Shown piece after piece: positions 24,846 to 34,496 of a stretch of 64,000 bases of DNA. The stretch covers positions 1-64,000 of the forward strand of contig NZ_BKZR01000011.1 of the NCBI RefSeq assembly GCF_008974225.1. Reading direction: 5' to 3'. A program made the position numbers and the translations under genes. Under the pieces are notes generated by a model. The model did not search any database, was not told the origin of the DNA, and saw only the letters and a list, made by a program, of their open reading frames with translations. The DNA comes from Weizmannia acidilactici. GTDB lineage: Bacteria; Bacillota; Bacilli; Bacillales; Bacillaceae_C. Within the stretch, counting starts at the first letter, position 1. Each line of letters begins with the position of its first letter.

Positions 24846-26234
24846 TTATTGTTTCAGATTTACCATTTTTTCCGGAACAATCCATTTATCATACTGTTCT
24901 TCTGTCACATAACCCGTTTTAATGGCGGCTTCTTTTAACGTGGTCCCTTCTTTAAAGGCTAGTTTTGCGATTTGCGCCGCTTTTTCATAACCGATATGCG
25001 GGTTTAAAGCGGTAACAAGCATGAGCGAACGGTTGACGTTTTCACGTAGCGTTTCAACATTCGGCTCAATGCCGCGGACGCATCTTTCATCAAACGACTT
25101 CATCGCATCGCCGAGCAGATGGACCGATTGCAGAAAGTTATAAATGATCACTGGTTTAAACACGTTTAATTCAAAGTTGCCCTGGCTTGCCGCAAACCCG
25201 ATCGCGGCATCGTTCCCGAATACTTGTACCGCTACCATCGTTACCGCTTCACATTGGGTCGGGTTGACTTTTCCCGGCATGATTGAGCTACCCGGTTCAT
25301 TGGCCGGGATTGTGATTTCCCCGATTCCACTTCTCGGGCCGCTTGCAAGCCATCTCACGTCATTGGCAATTTTCAACAAGTCGGCAGCAAGCCCCTTCAA
25401 AGCTCCGTGCACATGGACAAGCTCATCGTGGCTTGTAAGTGCATGGAATTTATTGTCCGAAGAACGGAATGGGTAGCCAGTCTGCTTTTCCAATTCTTCA
25501 GCAACTTTGTCCCCGAAAGTCGGATCGGCATTGATGCCCGTACCGACGGCAGTGCCACCGATAGCCAAGTTCAAAATATGTTTGGCGCTTTCTCTGATCA
25601 TTTGTTCGCTTTTCTCCAGCATCGCCCGCCAGCCGCTAATTTCCTGGCCCAAAGTAAGCGGAGTGGCATCCTGGAGATGGGTGCGCCCAATTTTAATGAT
25701 TTCCATATATGCTTTTTCTTTTTCAATAAGTGTTTGCTTTAACTGTTCAAGCGGCGGCAGCAGCCTCGTTTGCAGTTCGTGATAGGCGGCAATATGCATT
25801 GCGGTAGGGAACGTATCGTTCGAACTTTGCGACATATTGATATCGTCGTTCGGATGGACATGTTCCTGGCTGTTTTGTTCCGCAAGAATTTCATTCGCAC
25901 GTCTTGCAACAACTTCATTGACGTTCATGTTCGATTGGGTGCCGCTACCCGTCTGCCATACGACAAGCGGAAAATGGCCGTCAAATTTCCCATCCAGCAC
26001 TTCTTCGCACGCCTGCACAATCGCATCCTTTTTGGCATCCGACAATTTGCCGAGACGGTTATTGCCGATTGCGGCCGCTTTTTTCAAATGCGCAAAAGCG
26101 CGGATCACTTCCATCGGCATTTTTTCCCCGCCGATCGGGAAGTTCTCCTTACTCCGCTGCGTCTGCGCCCCCCAATATTTGTCTGCCGGTACCTTCATTT
26201 CTCCGAGAGTGTCTTTTTCAATGCGGTATTCCAC
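24846..26234 (-). CDS. fumC: Class II fumarate hydratase
   Basis: 462 residues. It interconverts fumarate and malate in the TCA cycle as a cytoplasmic homotetramer. The superfamily signature GSSIMPGKVNPTQCE is at about residues 316-330; SQSSNDTFPTAMH and GRTHLQDATPLTLGQE are the other active-site segments. Single gene with its own signals. Confidence 0.96.
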   Translation of the reverse strand: MEYRIEKDTLGEMKVPADKYWGAQTQRSKENFPIGGEKMPMEVIRAFAHLKKAAAIGNNRLGKLSDAKKDAIVQACEEVLDGKFDGHFPLVVWQTGSGTQSNMNVNEVVARRANEILAEQNSQEHVHPNDDINMSQSSNDTFPTAMHIAAYHELQTRLLPPLEQLKQTLIEKEKAYMEIIKIGRTHLQDATPLTLGQEISGWRAMLEKSEQMIRESAKHILNLAIGGTAVGTGINADPTFGDKVAEELEKQTGYPFRSSDNKFHALTSHDELVHVHGALKGLAADLLKIANDVRWLASGPRSGIGEITIPANEPGSSIMPGKVNPTQCEAVTMVAVQVFGNDAAIGFAASQGNFELNVFKPVIIYNFLQSVHLLGDAMKSFDERCVRGIEPNVETLRENVNRSLMLVTALNPHIGYEKAAQIAKLAFKEGTTLKEAAIKTGYVTEEQYDKWIVPEKMVNLKQ

Positions 26235-26339
26235 TTTCTTCCCCTCCTGTATGTGCTTTCATTTTCTTTTTTGCAAAATGGCGGCCACTGTGCCATTATG
26301 TATTTGCAAATCTATTTTACTATAAATTCTTACAAAGAA

Positions 26340-26372
26340 ACACCTGCAAGCTTCCAAAATGTGCAGGTGTTT
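26340..26372 (-). terminator. Terminator after the class A PBP gene
   Basis: Stem ACACCTGCA / TGCAGGTGT; on the minus strand followed by TTTCTTTGT. Confidence 0.75.
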
Positions 26373-26377
26373 CCTGT

Positions 26378-28441
26378 TTACTGCCCTAAAATGCCTTTTA
26401 ACTGCTCCTTGATTTTATCGGCGGCGTCTTTCCAGAAGCCTTTGTTCTCTTCAATCGTTTCTTTTAGTTTATCCGCCTGCTCCTTAATCGTCTCATCGAT
26501 ATTTTGCAGTTTTTCTTTTAGCGGGCTGCCGTTTTTCTTTTGCTCGTTAATCGATTCCACGCCGAAATCGCCGGGCTTCGTATATTTTAATGTGGCATTC
26601 ATGACTGCATTAAAAACCGGCACGATTCCCTGTTCACTTAAACCATACAAATAATGGTTGCGGTTGGTTTTATCATATCCCATCCATACAACACCAACGA
26701 GGTTTGGCGTGTAGCCGGCAAACCACTGGTCCATTGTCCCTTCTGCGCCACTGAAGGGAAGCTGCGTAGAACCTGTCTTGCCGGCAATCTTGTATCCCGG
26801 CACGCTCACGCCTTTGCCCGTCCCGGATTCGACAACATTCAACAGCATGGAAGTCATTTCCTGGGAAACTTTTTTCGAAGTCACCCTTTCCTGCTTGTCT
26901 TTATGTTCAACGATAACTTGTCCTGTCGGGCTGACAATTTTTTTAATGATGTGTACATCGGACCGATTTCCATTATTTGGAAAAGTCGTGTACGCTTGGG
27001 CGATTTCTTCCGGGGATACGCCATTTTGAATATTCCCGAGCGCAATTCCGAGCTGTTTATCACCTTTTGTCAACGGGATGCCGAATTTTTTGGCCGATTC
27101 ATATCCCTTTTCCACACCGATTTTGTTCAGGAGCCATACAGCCGGAAGGTTCAGCGATTTTTCCACCGCCTCATACATCGGTACTTCGCCCAAATACTGG
27201 TTGTTATAGTTTTTCGGTGCATAGCCGCCCCTAAACGTCATTTCTTTGTCTTTTAACATGGAATCGGGAGTATATCCTTCTTCGAGCGCCGGGGTATACA
27301 CGGTGATCGGCTTCATAATCGACCCTGGCTGGCGCTTCAGCTGCGTCGCCCTGTTAAAGCCGCGGAACACTTTCTCTCCTCTCCCCCCGACAAGGCCGCG
27401 CACGCCGCCGGTTTTAGGGTCAACAAGAATGGCCCCGCTTTGGATCATTTGGTCGGATTTTCCAGCCGGAAAAAGTGAATTTTGCTGGTAAACATTTTCT
27501 AAAGAAGATTGGATGTTTTGGTCCATTTCCGTATAAATTTTATATCCCCTTGTCAAAATCTCTTCCTGTGTAAGGCCGTACTGATTGATCGCCTCATCCA
27601 AAACCGCATCGACATAATACGGGTATTTGCCTTTCAGCGCATCGGTCTTTTTGTCTTTCAGCACGAGCTTTTCGCTTTTTGCGGCTTTATACTCTGCTTC
27701 GGTTATCATTCCGTACTGTTTCATTACGCTAAGTACAACATTGCGGCGCTGGATGGCGCGGTCGTAATGGTGGTAAGGGTCCAGTGCACTCGGGGAATTG
27801 ACGAGCCCCGCCAATGTTGCCGATTCGGATAAATCAAGGTCCTGGATGTCCTTGCCAAAATATTTATTGGCCGCTTTTTGGACGCCCCATGCCCCTTCGC
27901 CGAAATACACCTGGTTCAAATACATTTCCAGTATCTCTTTTTTTGTATAATGTTTTTCAATTTCAATCGCCAAGAAGAGCTCCTGTATTTTCCTTTTTAA
28001 CGTCCGTTCCGGGGAAAGGAGCGCATTTTTCGTTAACTGCTGGGTGATGGTGCTCCCCCCGGCGGCCGCCCCTCCTGCTTTGATATCTTTCAAAAGGGCA
28101 CTCATTGTGCCGATAATATCAAAACCGTGGTGTTTGTAAAAACGGTGGTCTTCAATCGCTACAATCGCATTTTGAAGATCTTCGGGCATTTTTTTAATGG
28201 AGACTCCTTCCGAGCGATTCGCCGAGATTTTACTTGCGACGTCCCCATCCTTGTCATAGATGATGGTTGCCTGCTCGAGCCCTTTTTTCAGCTGCCCGAC
28301 ATTCGCGCTTTTTGCGTAGTAAGCAAAAAAAGCCAAAAAGGCAAGCAGCGAGACGGAGGCCAGTAAAATAACGATCTGGGTCATATGTGCCTTTTTCCAA
28401 TATTCTTTTATAATATTCCAAAAAGGTTTGATTCTGTCCAT
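26378..28441 (-). CDS. pbpF: Class A penicillin-binding protein (PbpF-like)
   Basis: 687 residues, bifunctional peptidoglycan synthase. One N-terminal membrane anchor (about residues 23-43), a glycosyltransferase domain with AIEDHRFYKHHGFD, GGSTITQQLTKN and EMYLNQVYFGEGAWG, then a transpeptidase domain with SIMK (in QPGSIMKPIT), a middle motif near SLN (KSLNLPAVW), and KTGST. WFAGYTPNLVGVVWMGYDKTNRNHYL resembles PbpF, a sporulation-phase enzyme in B. subtilis. Paralogue identity within class A is less certain than the class. Confidence 0.85.
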   Translation of the reverse strand: MDRIKPFWNIIKEYWKKAHMTQIVILLASVSLLAFLAFFAYYAKSANVGQLKKGLEQATIIYDKDGDVASKISANRSEGVSIKKMPEDLQNAIVAIEDHRFYKHHGFDIIGTMSALLKDIKAGGAAAGGSTITQQLTKNALLSPERTLKRKIQELFLAIEIEKHYTKKEILEMYLNQVYFGEGAWGVQKAANKYFGKDIQDLDLSESATLAGLVNSPSALDPYHHYDRAIQRRNVVLSVMKQYGMITEAEYKAAKSEKLVLKDKKTDALKGKYPYYVDAVLDEAINQYGLTQEEILTRGYKIYTEMDQNIQSSLENVYQQNSLFPAGKSDQMIQSGAILVDPKTGGVRGLVGGRGEKVFRGFNRATQLKRQPGSIMKPITVYTPALEEGYTPDSMLKDKEMTFRGGYAPKNYNNQYLGEVPMYEAVEKSLNLPAVWLLNKIGVEKGYESAKKFGIPLTKGDKQLGIALGNIQNGVSPEEIAQAYTTFPNNGNRSDVHIIKKIVSPTGQVIVEHKDKQERVTSKKVSQEMTSMLLNVVESGTGKGVSVPGYKIAGKTGSTQLPFSGAEGTMDQWFAGYTPNLVGVVWMGYDKTNRNHYLYGLSEQGIVPVFNAVMNATLKYTKPGDFGVESINEQKKNGSPLKEKLQNIDETIKEQADKLKETIEENKGFWKDAADKIKEQLKGILGQ

Positions 28442-28675
28442 TTATGATCCTGCCTCATCTTTCCACAATCTGAAAAACTCCTACTCAAGCATCTTTTTTT
28501 GTGCTCTTATGCAAAAGCATAGTATGAATGCAGGGAAAAATCAATGCAATCTGTGGAGTGCGACTTAAAACAGCGGATATTTTTTGCATTTCCCGCAAAA
28601 ACGTTATTTTTGATGCCAATTTCGGTTAAAGAATAAAAAGGGTGATGAAAGCCATATACGAGAGGATGATGGTGA
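28442..28675. other. Intergenic stretch between divergent pbpF-like and decayed usp genes
   Basis: Contains a small palindrome (TATGC-AAAA-GCATA near 28508-28521) and AT-rich promoter-like sequence. Nothing else could be supported. Confidence 0.35.
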
Positions 28676-29149
28676 ATGTACAAGCATATTGTCATTGCAT
28701 ACGATGATTCGGATGGGTGCAGAAAAGCGCTGGAAAGGGCTGCAGAATTTGTGCTAGCTGTAATGGGGTTAAATTAACCGTTATCCATGTCAATCTGGGA
28801 AGCGAAGAAACAGCTCCGGTGCCGGATGAAAATATTAGCGTTCCTCCAACGGTTTCCGTCCCCGGTCTCGATGAAAGGGTATACCCGATTGATGCGGCAA
28901 TACACGCCACACAGCAGATCATCATGAACGATGCCGAAGAAACGATTCATCATGCCAGAGAATTTTTGGAAGTGATCGTAATCCAGGCCGACTATCATAT
29001 TTTGAAGGGGAAAGTTACCGAAAGTATTTGTGATTTTATCCGTAAACATTATTGCCGGCAACAGCGGAAAAATCGGCGTAAAAAGCCCGCTTCTCGGAAA
29101 TGTCAGCCAAAGCCTTGTTAAAAGCGCGGAAGTTCTTGTTGTAAAATAG
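28676..29149 (+). pseudogene. Universal stress protein gene with two compensating frameshifts
   Basis: The N-terminus MYKHIVIAYDDSDGCRKALERAAEF is typical UspA, but the frame stops near 28775. A second frame carries LTVIHVNLGSEE ... NDAEETIHHAREFLE. The first frame then resumes with NSGKIGVKSPLLGNVSQSLVKSAEVLVVK, the nucleotide-binding C-terminal end of the family, stopping at 29147-29149. Outer segments are in the same frame and the middle is offset, so two opposite indels occurred. A functional product is unlikely. Confidence 0.75.
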
Positions 29150-29221
29150 GGCGACTTGTCTGCCGAAATGAAAGGAACTTGACACAAAAGCTTTTTTGCG
29201 TTTCTTTCCGCTATAAGTCCA

Positions 29222-29250
29222 AACCTCCTACAGCATTTCCGCATACATTA
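29222..29250 (+). promoter_or_regulatory. Sigma-K-like promoter for a YjcZ-type gene
   Basis: AACC (29222-29225), 16 bases, CATACATTA (29242-29250): full match to mACm-N16-CATAnnnTA, 34 bases before the start codon. Confidence 0.65.
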
Positions 29251-29283
29251 ACAATGCATTATGGAAAGACGGAGGTGAAGAAA

Positions 29284-29412
29284 ATGGGCTTCTGGGGCTG
29301 CGGTTATGGTTACGGCGGCTACGGATTTGGCGGTTACGGCCACAACAACTTCGCTCTGATCGTTGTGCTGTTTATCCTGCTGATCATTGTTGGCTCTGCT
29401 TTTATGTTCTAA
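29284..29412 (+). CDS. YjcZ-type small sporulation protein, glycine-tyrosine rich
   Basis: 42 residues: head MGFWGCGYGYGGYGFGGYGH, then NNFALIVVLFILLIIVGSAFMF. The hydrophobic half is the YjcZ core shared with the paralogues at 2152 and 2332; the Gly/Tyr head is longer here. GGAGGTG precedes the ATG. Expression in the mother cell late in sporulation is inferred from the promoter. Confidence 0.85.
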   Translation: MGFWGCGYGYGGYGFGGYGHNNFALIVVLFILLIIVGSAFMF

Positions 29413-29430
29413 GTGATAAAGAATGGGCGG

Positions 29431-29463
29431 GCCCGGCGCTCAGTTAAAAAGCCCGGGCTTAAG
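29431..29463 (+). terminator. Possible terminator after the YjcZ-type gene
   Basis: GCCCGG / CCGGGC stem around a 16-base loop, with only a short T-run. Weak. The remaining bases to 29635 show no gene. Confidence 0.35.
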
Positions 29464-29635
29464 CCCTTTGACTCTAGGTAAGGAGCGCTTCCTCCAATAT
29501 TTTCACATACTTGCAAGCAAATGCCGATCCTCATAAATGGATCTTGCCTTTTCTTCCAGTTATGCTGCATACATACGATACTTTTTCCATAAAAAATGCC
29601 GGCATCTTTCTCCACGCCGACCAATTCTATATGTT

Positions 29636-30688
29636 TTACTGATAATTTCCATTTCTTAATAGCGAACCAGTGCCGGCAGTTTTTCGCGGAACTGCTGCGC
29701 CTTCAACCCGTTCCATCGGTTTGCCTTTCCTATCATAAAGGTGGCATGCGACATAATGGAGTTCTTCCACTTCCAGCCACTGCGGTTTCACACTTGCACA
29801 TATGTCCATCGCTTTCGGGCATCTTGTCCGGAACACGCATCCGCTTGGGGGATTGATCGGGCTCGGGATTTCCCCTTTTAAAATGATCCGTTCCCTTTTA
29901 TCTTCAATTTTCGGATCAGGGATTGGAATCGCCGACAGCAGCGCTTCGGTGTAAGGATGAAGCGGTTTGCGGTACAAGTTTTTGCTCCCCGTCAATTCGA
30001 CTAGATGGCCGAGGTACATCACGCCGATCCGGTCGCTGATATGCTTGACCATCGATAAATCATGGGCAATAAATAAGTAAGTTAAGTTTTTGTCTCTTTG
30101 CAGTTTTTTCAATACGTTGACAACCTGCGCCTGAACGGAAACATCCAGTGCGGAAATCGGCTCATCGCAAATGATGAATTCCGGGTCAAGCGCCAGCGCC
30201 CTAGCAATGCCGATCCTTTGCCGCTGCCCTCCGCTGAATTCATGCGGGTAACGGCTTGCATGTTCTTTGTTTAGCCCGACTTCTTTCAGCAATTCATAAA
30301 TTCTTTCGAGCTCTTCCCGTTTATTTTTATAAATGCCGTGGACTTCAAGCGGTTCAGCAATAATTTCACGGACTGTCGCCCGGGGATTCAGGGAAGCATA
30401 AGGGTCCTGAAAAATCATTTGGACGTTCCTTTTCATTCGGAAACTTTCATGTTCGTCCAGTGCATGGATGTCTTTTCCATTGTAGAGGATTTGCCCGCCG
30501 GTCGGCGTATAGATCCCCATGATGAGCCTGCCTGCAGTTGATTTCCCGCACCCGGATTCGCCGACAAGACCAAACGTTTCCCCTTTATAAATATCAAAAT
30601 TGAGATCATCCACGGCTTTTAAAAATTGTTTCTTTCCCATATCAAAATATTTTTTCACATGTTTAACTTCCAGCAGTTTTTCCATCAT
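29636..30688 (-). CDS. oppF: Oligopeptide ABC transporter ATPase, OppF/AppF type
   Basis: 350 residues. Walker A GESGCGKSTAG, signature FSGGQRQRIGIARAL, Walker B IICDEPISALD, and the C-terminal oligopeptide domain with the iron-sulfur-type Cys cluster (CVFRTRCPKAMDIC). Last gene of the transporter operon and separated from the OppD/OppC/OppB genes by the binding protein and the endopeptidase. AAAGGAG precedes the ATG. Confidence 0.93.
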   Translation of the reverse strand: MMEKLLEVKHVKKYFDMGKKQFLKAVDDLNFDIYKGETFGLVGESGCGKSTAGRLIMGIYTPTGGQILYNGKDIHALDEHESFRMKRNVQMIFQDPYASLNPRATVREIIAEPLEVHGIYKNKREELERIYELLKEVGLNKEHASRYPHEFSGGQRQRIGIARALALDPEFIICDEPISALDVSVQAQVVNVLKKLQRDKNLTYLFIAHDLSMVKHISDRIGVMYLGHLVELTGSKNLYRKPLHPYTEALLSAIPIPDPKIEDKRERIILKGEIPSPINPPSGCVFRTRCPKAMDICASVKPQWLEVEELHYVACHLYDRKGKPMERVEGAAVPRKTAGTGSLLRNGNYQ

Positions 30689-30714
30689 GGTGCACTCCTT
30701 TCATCCCGGCTGTT

Positions 30715-31623
30715 TTATTTCCAGTACCGCCTTGCACGGCAAAGTTCCTTTTCATAAATGGTTCCTTCCAGTGCCAGCAGTTCAACGGACTTTCCCGTTT
30801 TCGGGGAGTGGAGCAGTTTCCCGTCCCCCGCATAAATACCGACGTGGTGGATGGCACCTTTTCCTTCTTCATGCGCGAAAAACAAAAGGTCCCCCGGCGT
30901 AATCCTTTCAAGTGGGACATCTTCACCGCTTTCCGCCTGTTCACAGGCATCCCGCGGTATAATCATTCCGGTTGCCGCCCTCACCATCGTATAGGAAAAT
31001 CCCGAGCAGTCATAACCAAATCCACTCATGCCTCCCCATAAATACGGAAGGCCGAGAAACATTTTTCCTGCTTTCAAAATATGCCGGTTTTGCTGCCCCG
31101 GACTACTGCCGCCGAACTGTACATCACTTTTTTTGAAAAATCCGGTGCCCGAAACCGTCCTGACTTTTACCCAGCTCGTGTTTTCATCCATTACCGGCAG
31201 GCAGGTTTGGAAACTTGCTTCAAATACAGGCATTTGATTTTCATCGTATAAAGGGGAGGTCGGCTTGTTGACAGCAGCGAAACCGGAGCCGGCAAGCGGC
31301 CCTTCCGCTCTTTTCAGCTGTCGGAGGGGCATCCAGCCGGGGTAGCCGTCTAAGTGTTTGACGGAAGGCTGTTCAGGAATCGAAACGTATGCCCATTCCC
31401 CTTCTATCTGATGGACCACTGCTTTCTGCCCGTAAAGCGCCTGCGTCTGGATTTTATTTTTACGCCAAAATTCAAGCCGCTGTTCCACAGTGAGGTTCCT
31501 AAGCCATTTTTTCATATTAGCCGGATTTTGGAGCGCTTCAGCATCCCATTCATCTGGAGATTGTTTTGATGTCCAAAGTGTCGCAACAGCGGTACTGATC
31601 AAATAAACCTGCCTTGCGTCCAT
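30715..31623 (-). CDS. ykfC: NlpC/P60 gamma-D-glutamyl endopeptidase, YkfC type
   Basis: 302 residues. N-terminal SH3-like domains (GWMPLRQL, SWVKVRTVSGTGFFKKSDV), then NlpC/P60 with catalytic Cys in YDCSGFSY and His in IHHVGIYAGDG. YkfC of B. subtilis cuts L-Ala-gamma-D-Glu from diaminopimelate in imported murein peptides and is also next to peptide-transport genes. No signal peptide is evident, so it should act in the cytoplasm. Lies between the binding-protein and OppF genes. Confidence 0.88.
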   Translation of the reverse strand: MDARQVYLISTAVATLWTSKQSPDEWDAEALQNPANMKKWLRNLTVEQRLEFWRKNKIQTQALYGQKAVVHQIEGEWAYVSIPEQPSVKHLDGYPGWMPLRQLKRAEGPLAGSGFAAVNKPTSPLYDENQMPVFEASFQTCLPVMDENTSWVKVRTVSGTGFFKKSDVQFGGSSPGQQNRHILKAGKMFLGLPYLWGGMSGFGYDCSGFSYTMVRAATGMIIPRDACEQAESGEDVPLERITPGDLLFFAHEEGKGAIHHVGIYAGDGKLLHSPKTGKSVELLALEGTIYEKELCRARRYWK

Positions 31624-31765
31624 GTTTGCCCCCCATTTAGGTTGAATGGCCGTACAAAGTTTTTTATGCGAAATCCCCTTGCATAGAGGATACTTCGTAA
31701 ATGCAAATCATGATTAAAAACATTCAACGTGGAAAAGCCTGGTGCCCCGCTGAATGCCGGTTAAT

Positions 31766-33379
31766 TTATTTAACATCTGCCCATTTCAACTCAAGATAGC
31801 CGACAGGGTGCCGGACGATGCCGGTCACATTGTCATTTTGCAAATACACCTGGTTATAAAAGTACAATGGGAAAATTGGCATATCGTCAAACAGGATCTT
31901 TTCCGCTTCATGCATCAATTCGTATCGTTTCGTTTCGTTTGTTTCGTTTTTCGCTTCTTTTATCAATTGGTCATACTTTTTGTCGCTCCAGCCGGTTCTA
32001 TTCATCGTATGCCCGGTCTGGAAATTTTCCAGGAAGTTGATCGGATCCCCGTAGTCGGCGAGGAACGAACTGCGGGACAATTGGAATTTCAGTTTTTTCT
32101 GTTCGTCCTGGAATACATTCCATTCCATATTGGCTAGCTTTACATGGACCCCTAGATTTTCTTTCAGCATTTGCTGGATCGTTTCGGCGATTTTTTTATG
32201 GACAGGATCCGTGCTGTAAGTAAGCGTCACTTGCGGAAGTTTCGTGTAGCTTTCTTCCTGCATCCCTTTTTTCAAGAGCGCTTTTGCTTCTTTCACATTC
32301 GTGGAGTACAGGTTGCCGCCTTTTTTCCTGAAGTCGCTGCCGTCCGGCTCGGTAAAGCCGTAAGAAACAAAGCCGTAAGCCGGTTTTTCTTTATTTTTCG
32401 TAACATATTTGACGATTTGTTTCTGGTCGATGGCCATGGCGAATGCTTTCCGGATATTTTTATTCTGGAACGGTTCTTTTGTGACATTAAAACGGTAAAA
32501 GTATGTGCCCGCCTGGTCCTCAACTTTAACTTTTCCTTCTTTAAACAGTTGTTCTGCCAGGTCGGACGGTACATCCGAAACGTCAAGTTCGCCGTTTTGG
32601 TACATTTGGTATTCGGTATTCGGGTCGTCAACCTCGGCCCAGTTGATTTTGTCAATTTTTACATTTTTAGCATCCCAGTAATTTTCGTTCTTCACCATCG
32701 TAAAATGGTCATCATGTTTCCAATCCGATAACTTAAACGGGCCGTCAGAAACATATGTCTTGGCTTCGGCATACCATTTCGAGTTCTTTTGTGCCACTTT
32801 TTCGTTAATCGGGAAAAAGGCCGGGTTGGCAATGACGTTCAGGAAATAAGCCTGCGTACCTGTTAAGGTGACTTCAAAAGTTTTGTCATCCAACGCTTCG
32901 ACTTTTACATTATCTTTTGACCCTTTTCCGGTGTTGTATGCTTCCCCTCCTTCAATAAAATAGCCTAAAAATGCTGCAGGGGATGCGGTTTTCGGATCAA
33001 GCAGCCTTTTCCATGCGTACTCAAAATCGCCTGCCGTGACCGGGTCGCCGTTTGACCATTTTGCGTTTTCGCGGAGATGGAACGTATACGTTTTGCCGCC
33101 GTTTGATACATCCCAGTTTTTTGCGATTGCCGGATGCGGCTTATTGTCTTTGCCGAGCCGGACAAGCCCTTCCATCAAATTATTCAGGGCGTTCCAGGAA
33201 ACCGAATCAAACCCGATAGGCGGATCAAATGAAGTCGGTTCGGCACCGTTGTTTAAATTCAATACCTTTTCTTTGCTATTGCCGCTTGAACTGTTTTTTG
33301 AGCTGGATTGGCTTGTCGTACACCCGGCGAGCGAGACAACAAGCGCAATCATGGCGAGAATGCCCCAAAACTTTTTCAT
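31766..33379 (-). CDS. oppA: Oligopeptide ABC transporter substrate-binding lipoprotein
   Basis: 537 residues. Lipoprotein signal MKKFWGILAMIALVVS with lipobox LAGC, then a Ser-rich linker and an SBP_bac_5 domain (LNNGAEPTSFDPPIGFDS near the N-terminus). Captures peptides outside the membrane. AAAGGGGG selects ATG 33379. Placed after the OppD gene and before ykfC. Confidence 0.92.
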   Translation of the reverse strand: MKKFWGILAMIALVVSLAGCTTSQSSSKNSSSGNSKEKVLNLNNGAEPTSFDPPIGFDSVSWNALNNLMEGLVRLGKDNKPHPAIAKNWDVSNGGKTYTFHLRENAKWSNGDPVTAGDFEYAWKRLLDPKTASPAAFLGYFIEGGEAYNTGKGSKDNVKVEALDDKTFEVTLTGTQAYFLNVIANPAFFPINEKVAQKNSKWYAEAKTYVSDGPFKLSDWKHDDHFTMVKNENYWDAKNVKIDKINWAEVDDPNTEYQMYQNGELDVSDVPSDLAEQLFKEGKVKVEDQAGTYFYRFNVTKEPFQNKNIRKAFAMAIDQKQIVKYVTKNKEKPAYGFVSYGFTEPDGSDFRKKGGNLYSTNVKEAKALLKKGMQEESYTKLPQVTLTYSTDPVHKKIAETIQQMLKENLGVHVKLANMEWNVFQDEQKKLKFQLSRSSFLADYGDPINFLENFQTGHTMNRTGWSDKKYDQLIKEAKNETNETKRYELMHEAEKILFDDMPIFPLYFYNQVYLQNDNVTGIVRHPVGYLELKWADVK

Positions 33380-33483
33380 ACTTTTCCCCCTTTTCTTTTT
33401 CCGCATTACGGAAAGCTTTCTCCCTGAAGATCGTCTGGTGCATCGGCTGCCCGTAAATGCATATATATGGTCATTTATTTCAT

Positions 33484-34491
33484 CTACAGGCGTCCGCCCA
33501 TAGTTAAAAACGCATATTTCGCCCGTTCATCCTGGAGCCAGCAGTAAACAGAATGGGACGCTGATTTCTTGGAATGGAAAGGTTCAACGCGGCTGCACAC
33601 TTCCATCGCCATCGGGCATCTCGCCGTAAACGGGCAGCCCGGAGGAGGCGCAAACAAATCGGGCGGCGTGCCGGGAATCGGGATGAGCTCCCCTTCTTCC
33701 ATATCAAGCCTCGGCACCGAATTCAGCAAGCCTCTCGTATAAGGATGCTCAGCATTGTAAAAAATTTCTTCCCTCGTACCGGTTTCAACAATTTTTCCGG
33801 CATACATGACAGCGATGCGGTCAGCAACCTGGGCAACCACCCCCAGATCGTGGGTAATCAAAATGATCGAGACACCCGTCTCCCTTTGGATTTTCTTAAA
33901 CAGTTCAAAAATCTGCGCCTGAATAGTCACATCCAAAGCGGTTGTTGGTTCATCCGCAATGATGATTTCCGGGTTGCAGATCAATGCCATAGCGATCATA
34001 ATACGCTGGCGCATGCCGCCGCTGAATTGATGGGGATACTGCTTCATCCGTTCATGCGGGCTTGGGATGCCGACTGTATGTAAAATGTCCACCACCATTT
34101 GAACGGCCTCCTCGTGGAAAAGCTTTTGGTGCTCCTTTACCACTTCAAGCAATTGGTTCCCGATCGTAAGCGTCGGGTTCAGCCCTGTCATCGGATCTTG
34201 GGAAATCATCGAAATTTCGGATCCGCGGATTTTCCGCATTTGCTTTTCACTGTATTTTAAAATATCCGTGCCTTTAAAACGTACGGATCCGCTTAAGCGC
34301 TTTACATTTGAAGCCGGCAGAAGCTGCATAATCGATTGGGAAGTCACGCTTTTGCCGCATCCGGATTCTCCGACAATCGCCAGCGTCTCCCCCTTGTTTA
34401 ATTGAAAACTGACCCCGCGCACGGCCTGTACGGTTCCGCCATGGGTGGAAAAAGAAACTTGCAGGTCTTCCACTTCCAAAATCTTTTCCAA
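33484..34491 (-). CDS. oppD: Oligopeptide ABC transporter ATPase, OppD type
   Basis: About 335 residues. Walker A GESGCGKSVTS, signature FSGGMRQRIMIAMAL, Walker B IIADEPTTALD, and a C-terminal CPFTARCPMAMEVC cluster. I favour TTG 34491 because GGAGGTG lies 6-7 bases upstream; GTG 34500, overlapping the OppC stop, is the alternative. Forms the ATPase heterodimer with OppF. Confidence 0.93.
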   Translation of the reverse strand: MEKILEVEDLQVSFSTHGGTVQAVRGVSFQLNKGETLAIVGESGCGKSVTSQSIMQLLPASNVKRLSGSVRFKGTDILKYSEKQMRKIRGSEISMISQDPMTGLNPTLTIGNQLLEVVKEHQKLFHEEAVQMVVDILHTVGIPSPHERMKQYPHQFSGGMRQRIMIAMALICNPEIIIADEPTTALDVTIQAQIFELFKKIQRETGVSIILITHDLGVVAQVADRIAVMYAGKIVETGTREEIFYNAEHPYTRGLLNSVPRLDMEEGELIPIPGTPPDLFAPPPGCPFTARCPMAMEVCSRVEPFHSKKSASHSVYCWLQDERAKYAFLTMGGRL

Positions 34492-34496
34492 ATCCC

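Noticed and set aside
25770..26654. A 294-codon open frame antisense to fumC and the PBP gene
   Set aside because: It crosses two real genes and their terminator and has no ribosome site.
29409..29624. A 71-codon minus-strand frame between the YjcZ-type gene and oppF
   Set aside because: No family resemblance, no convincing ribosome site, and it reads through a GC-rich hairpin.
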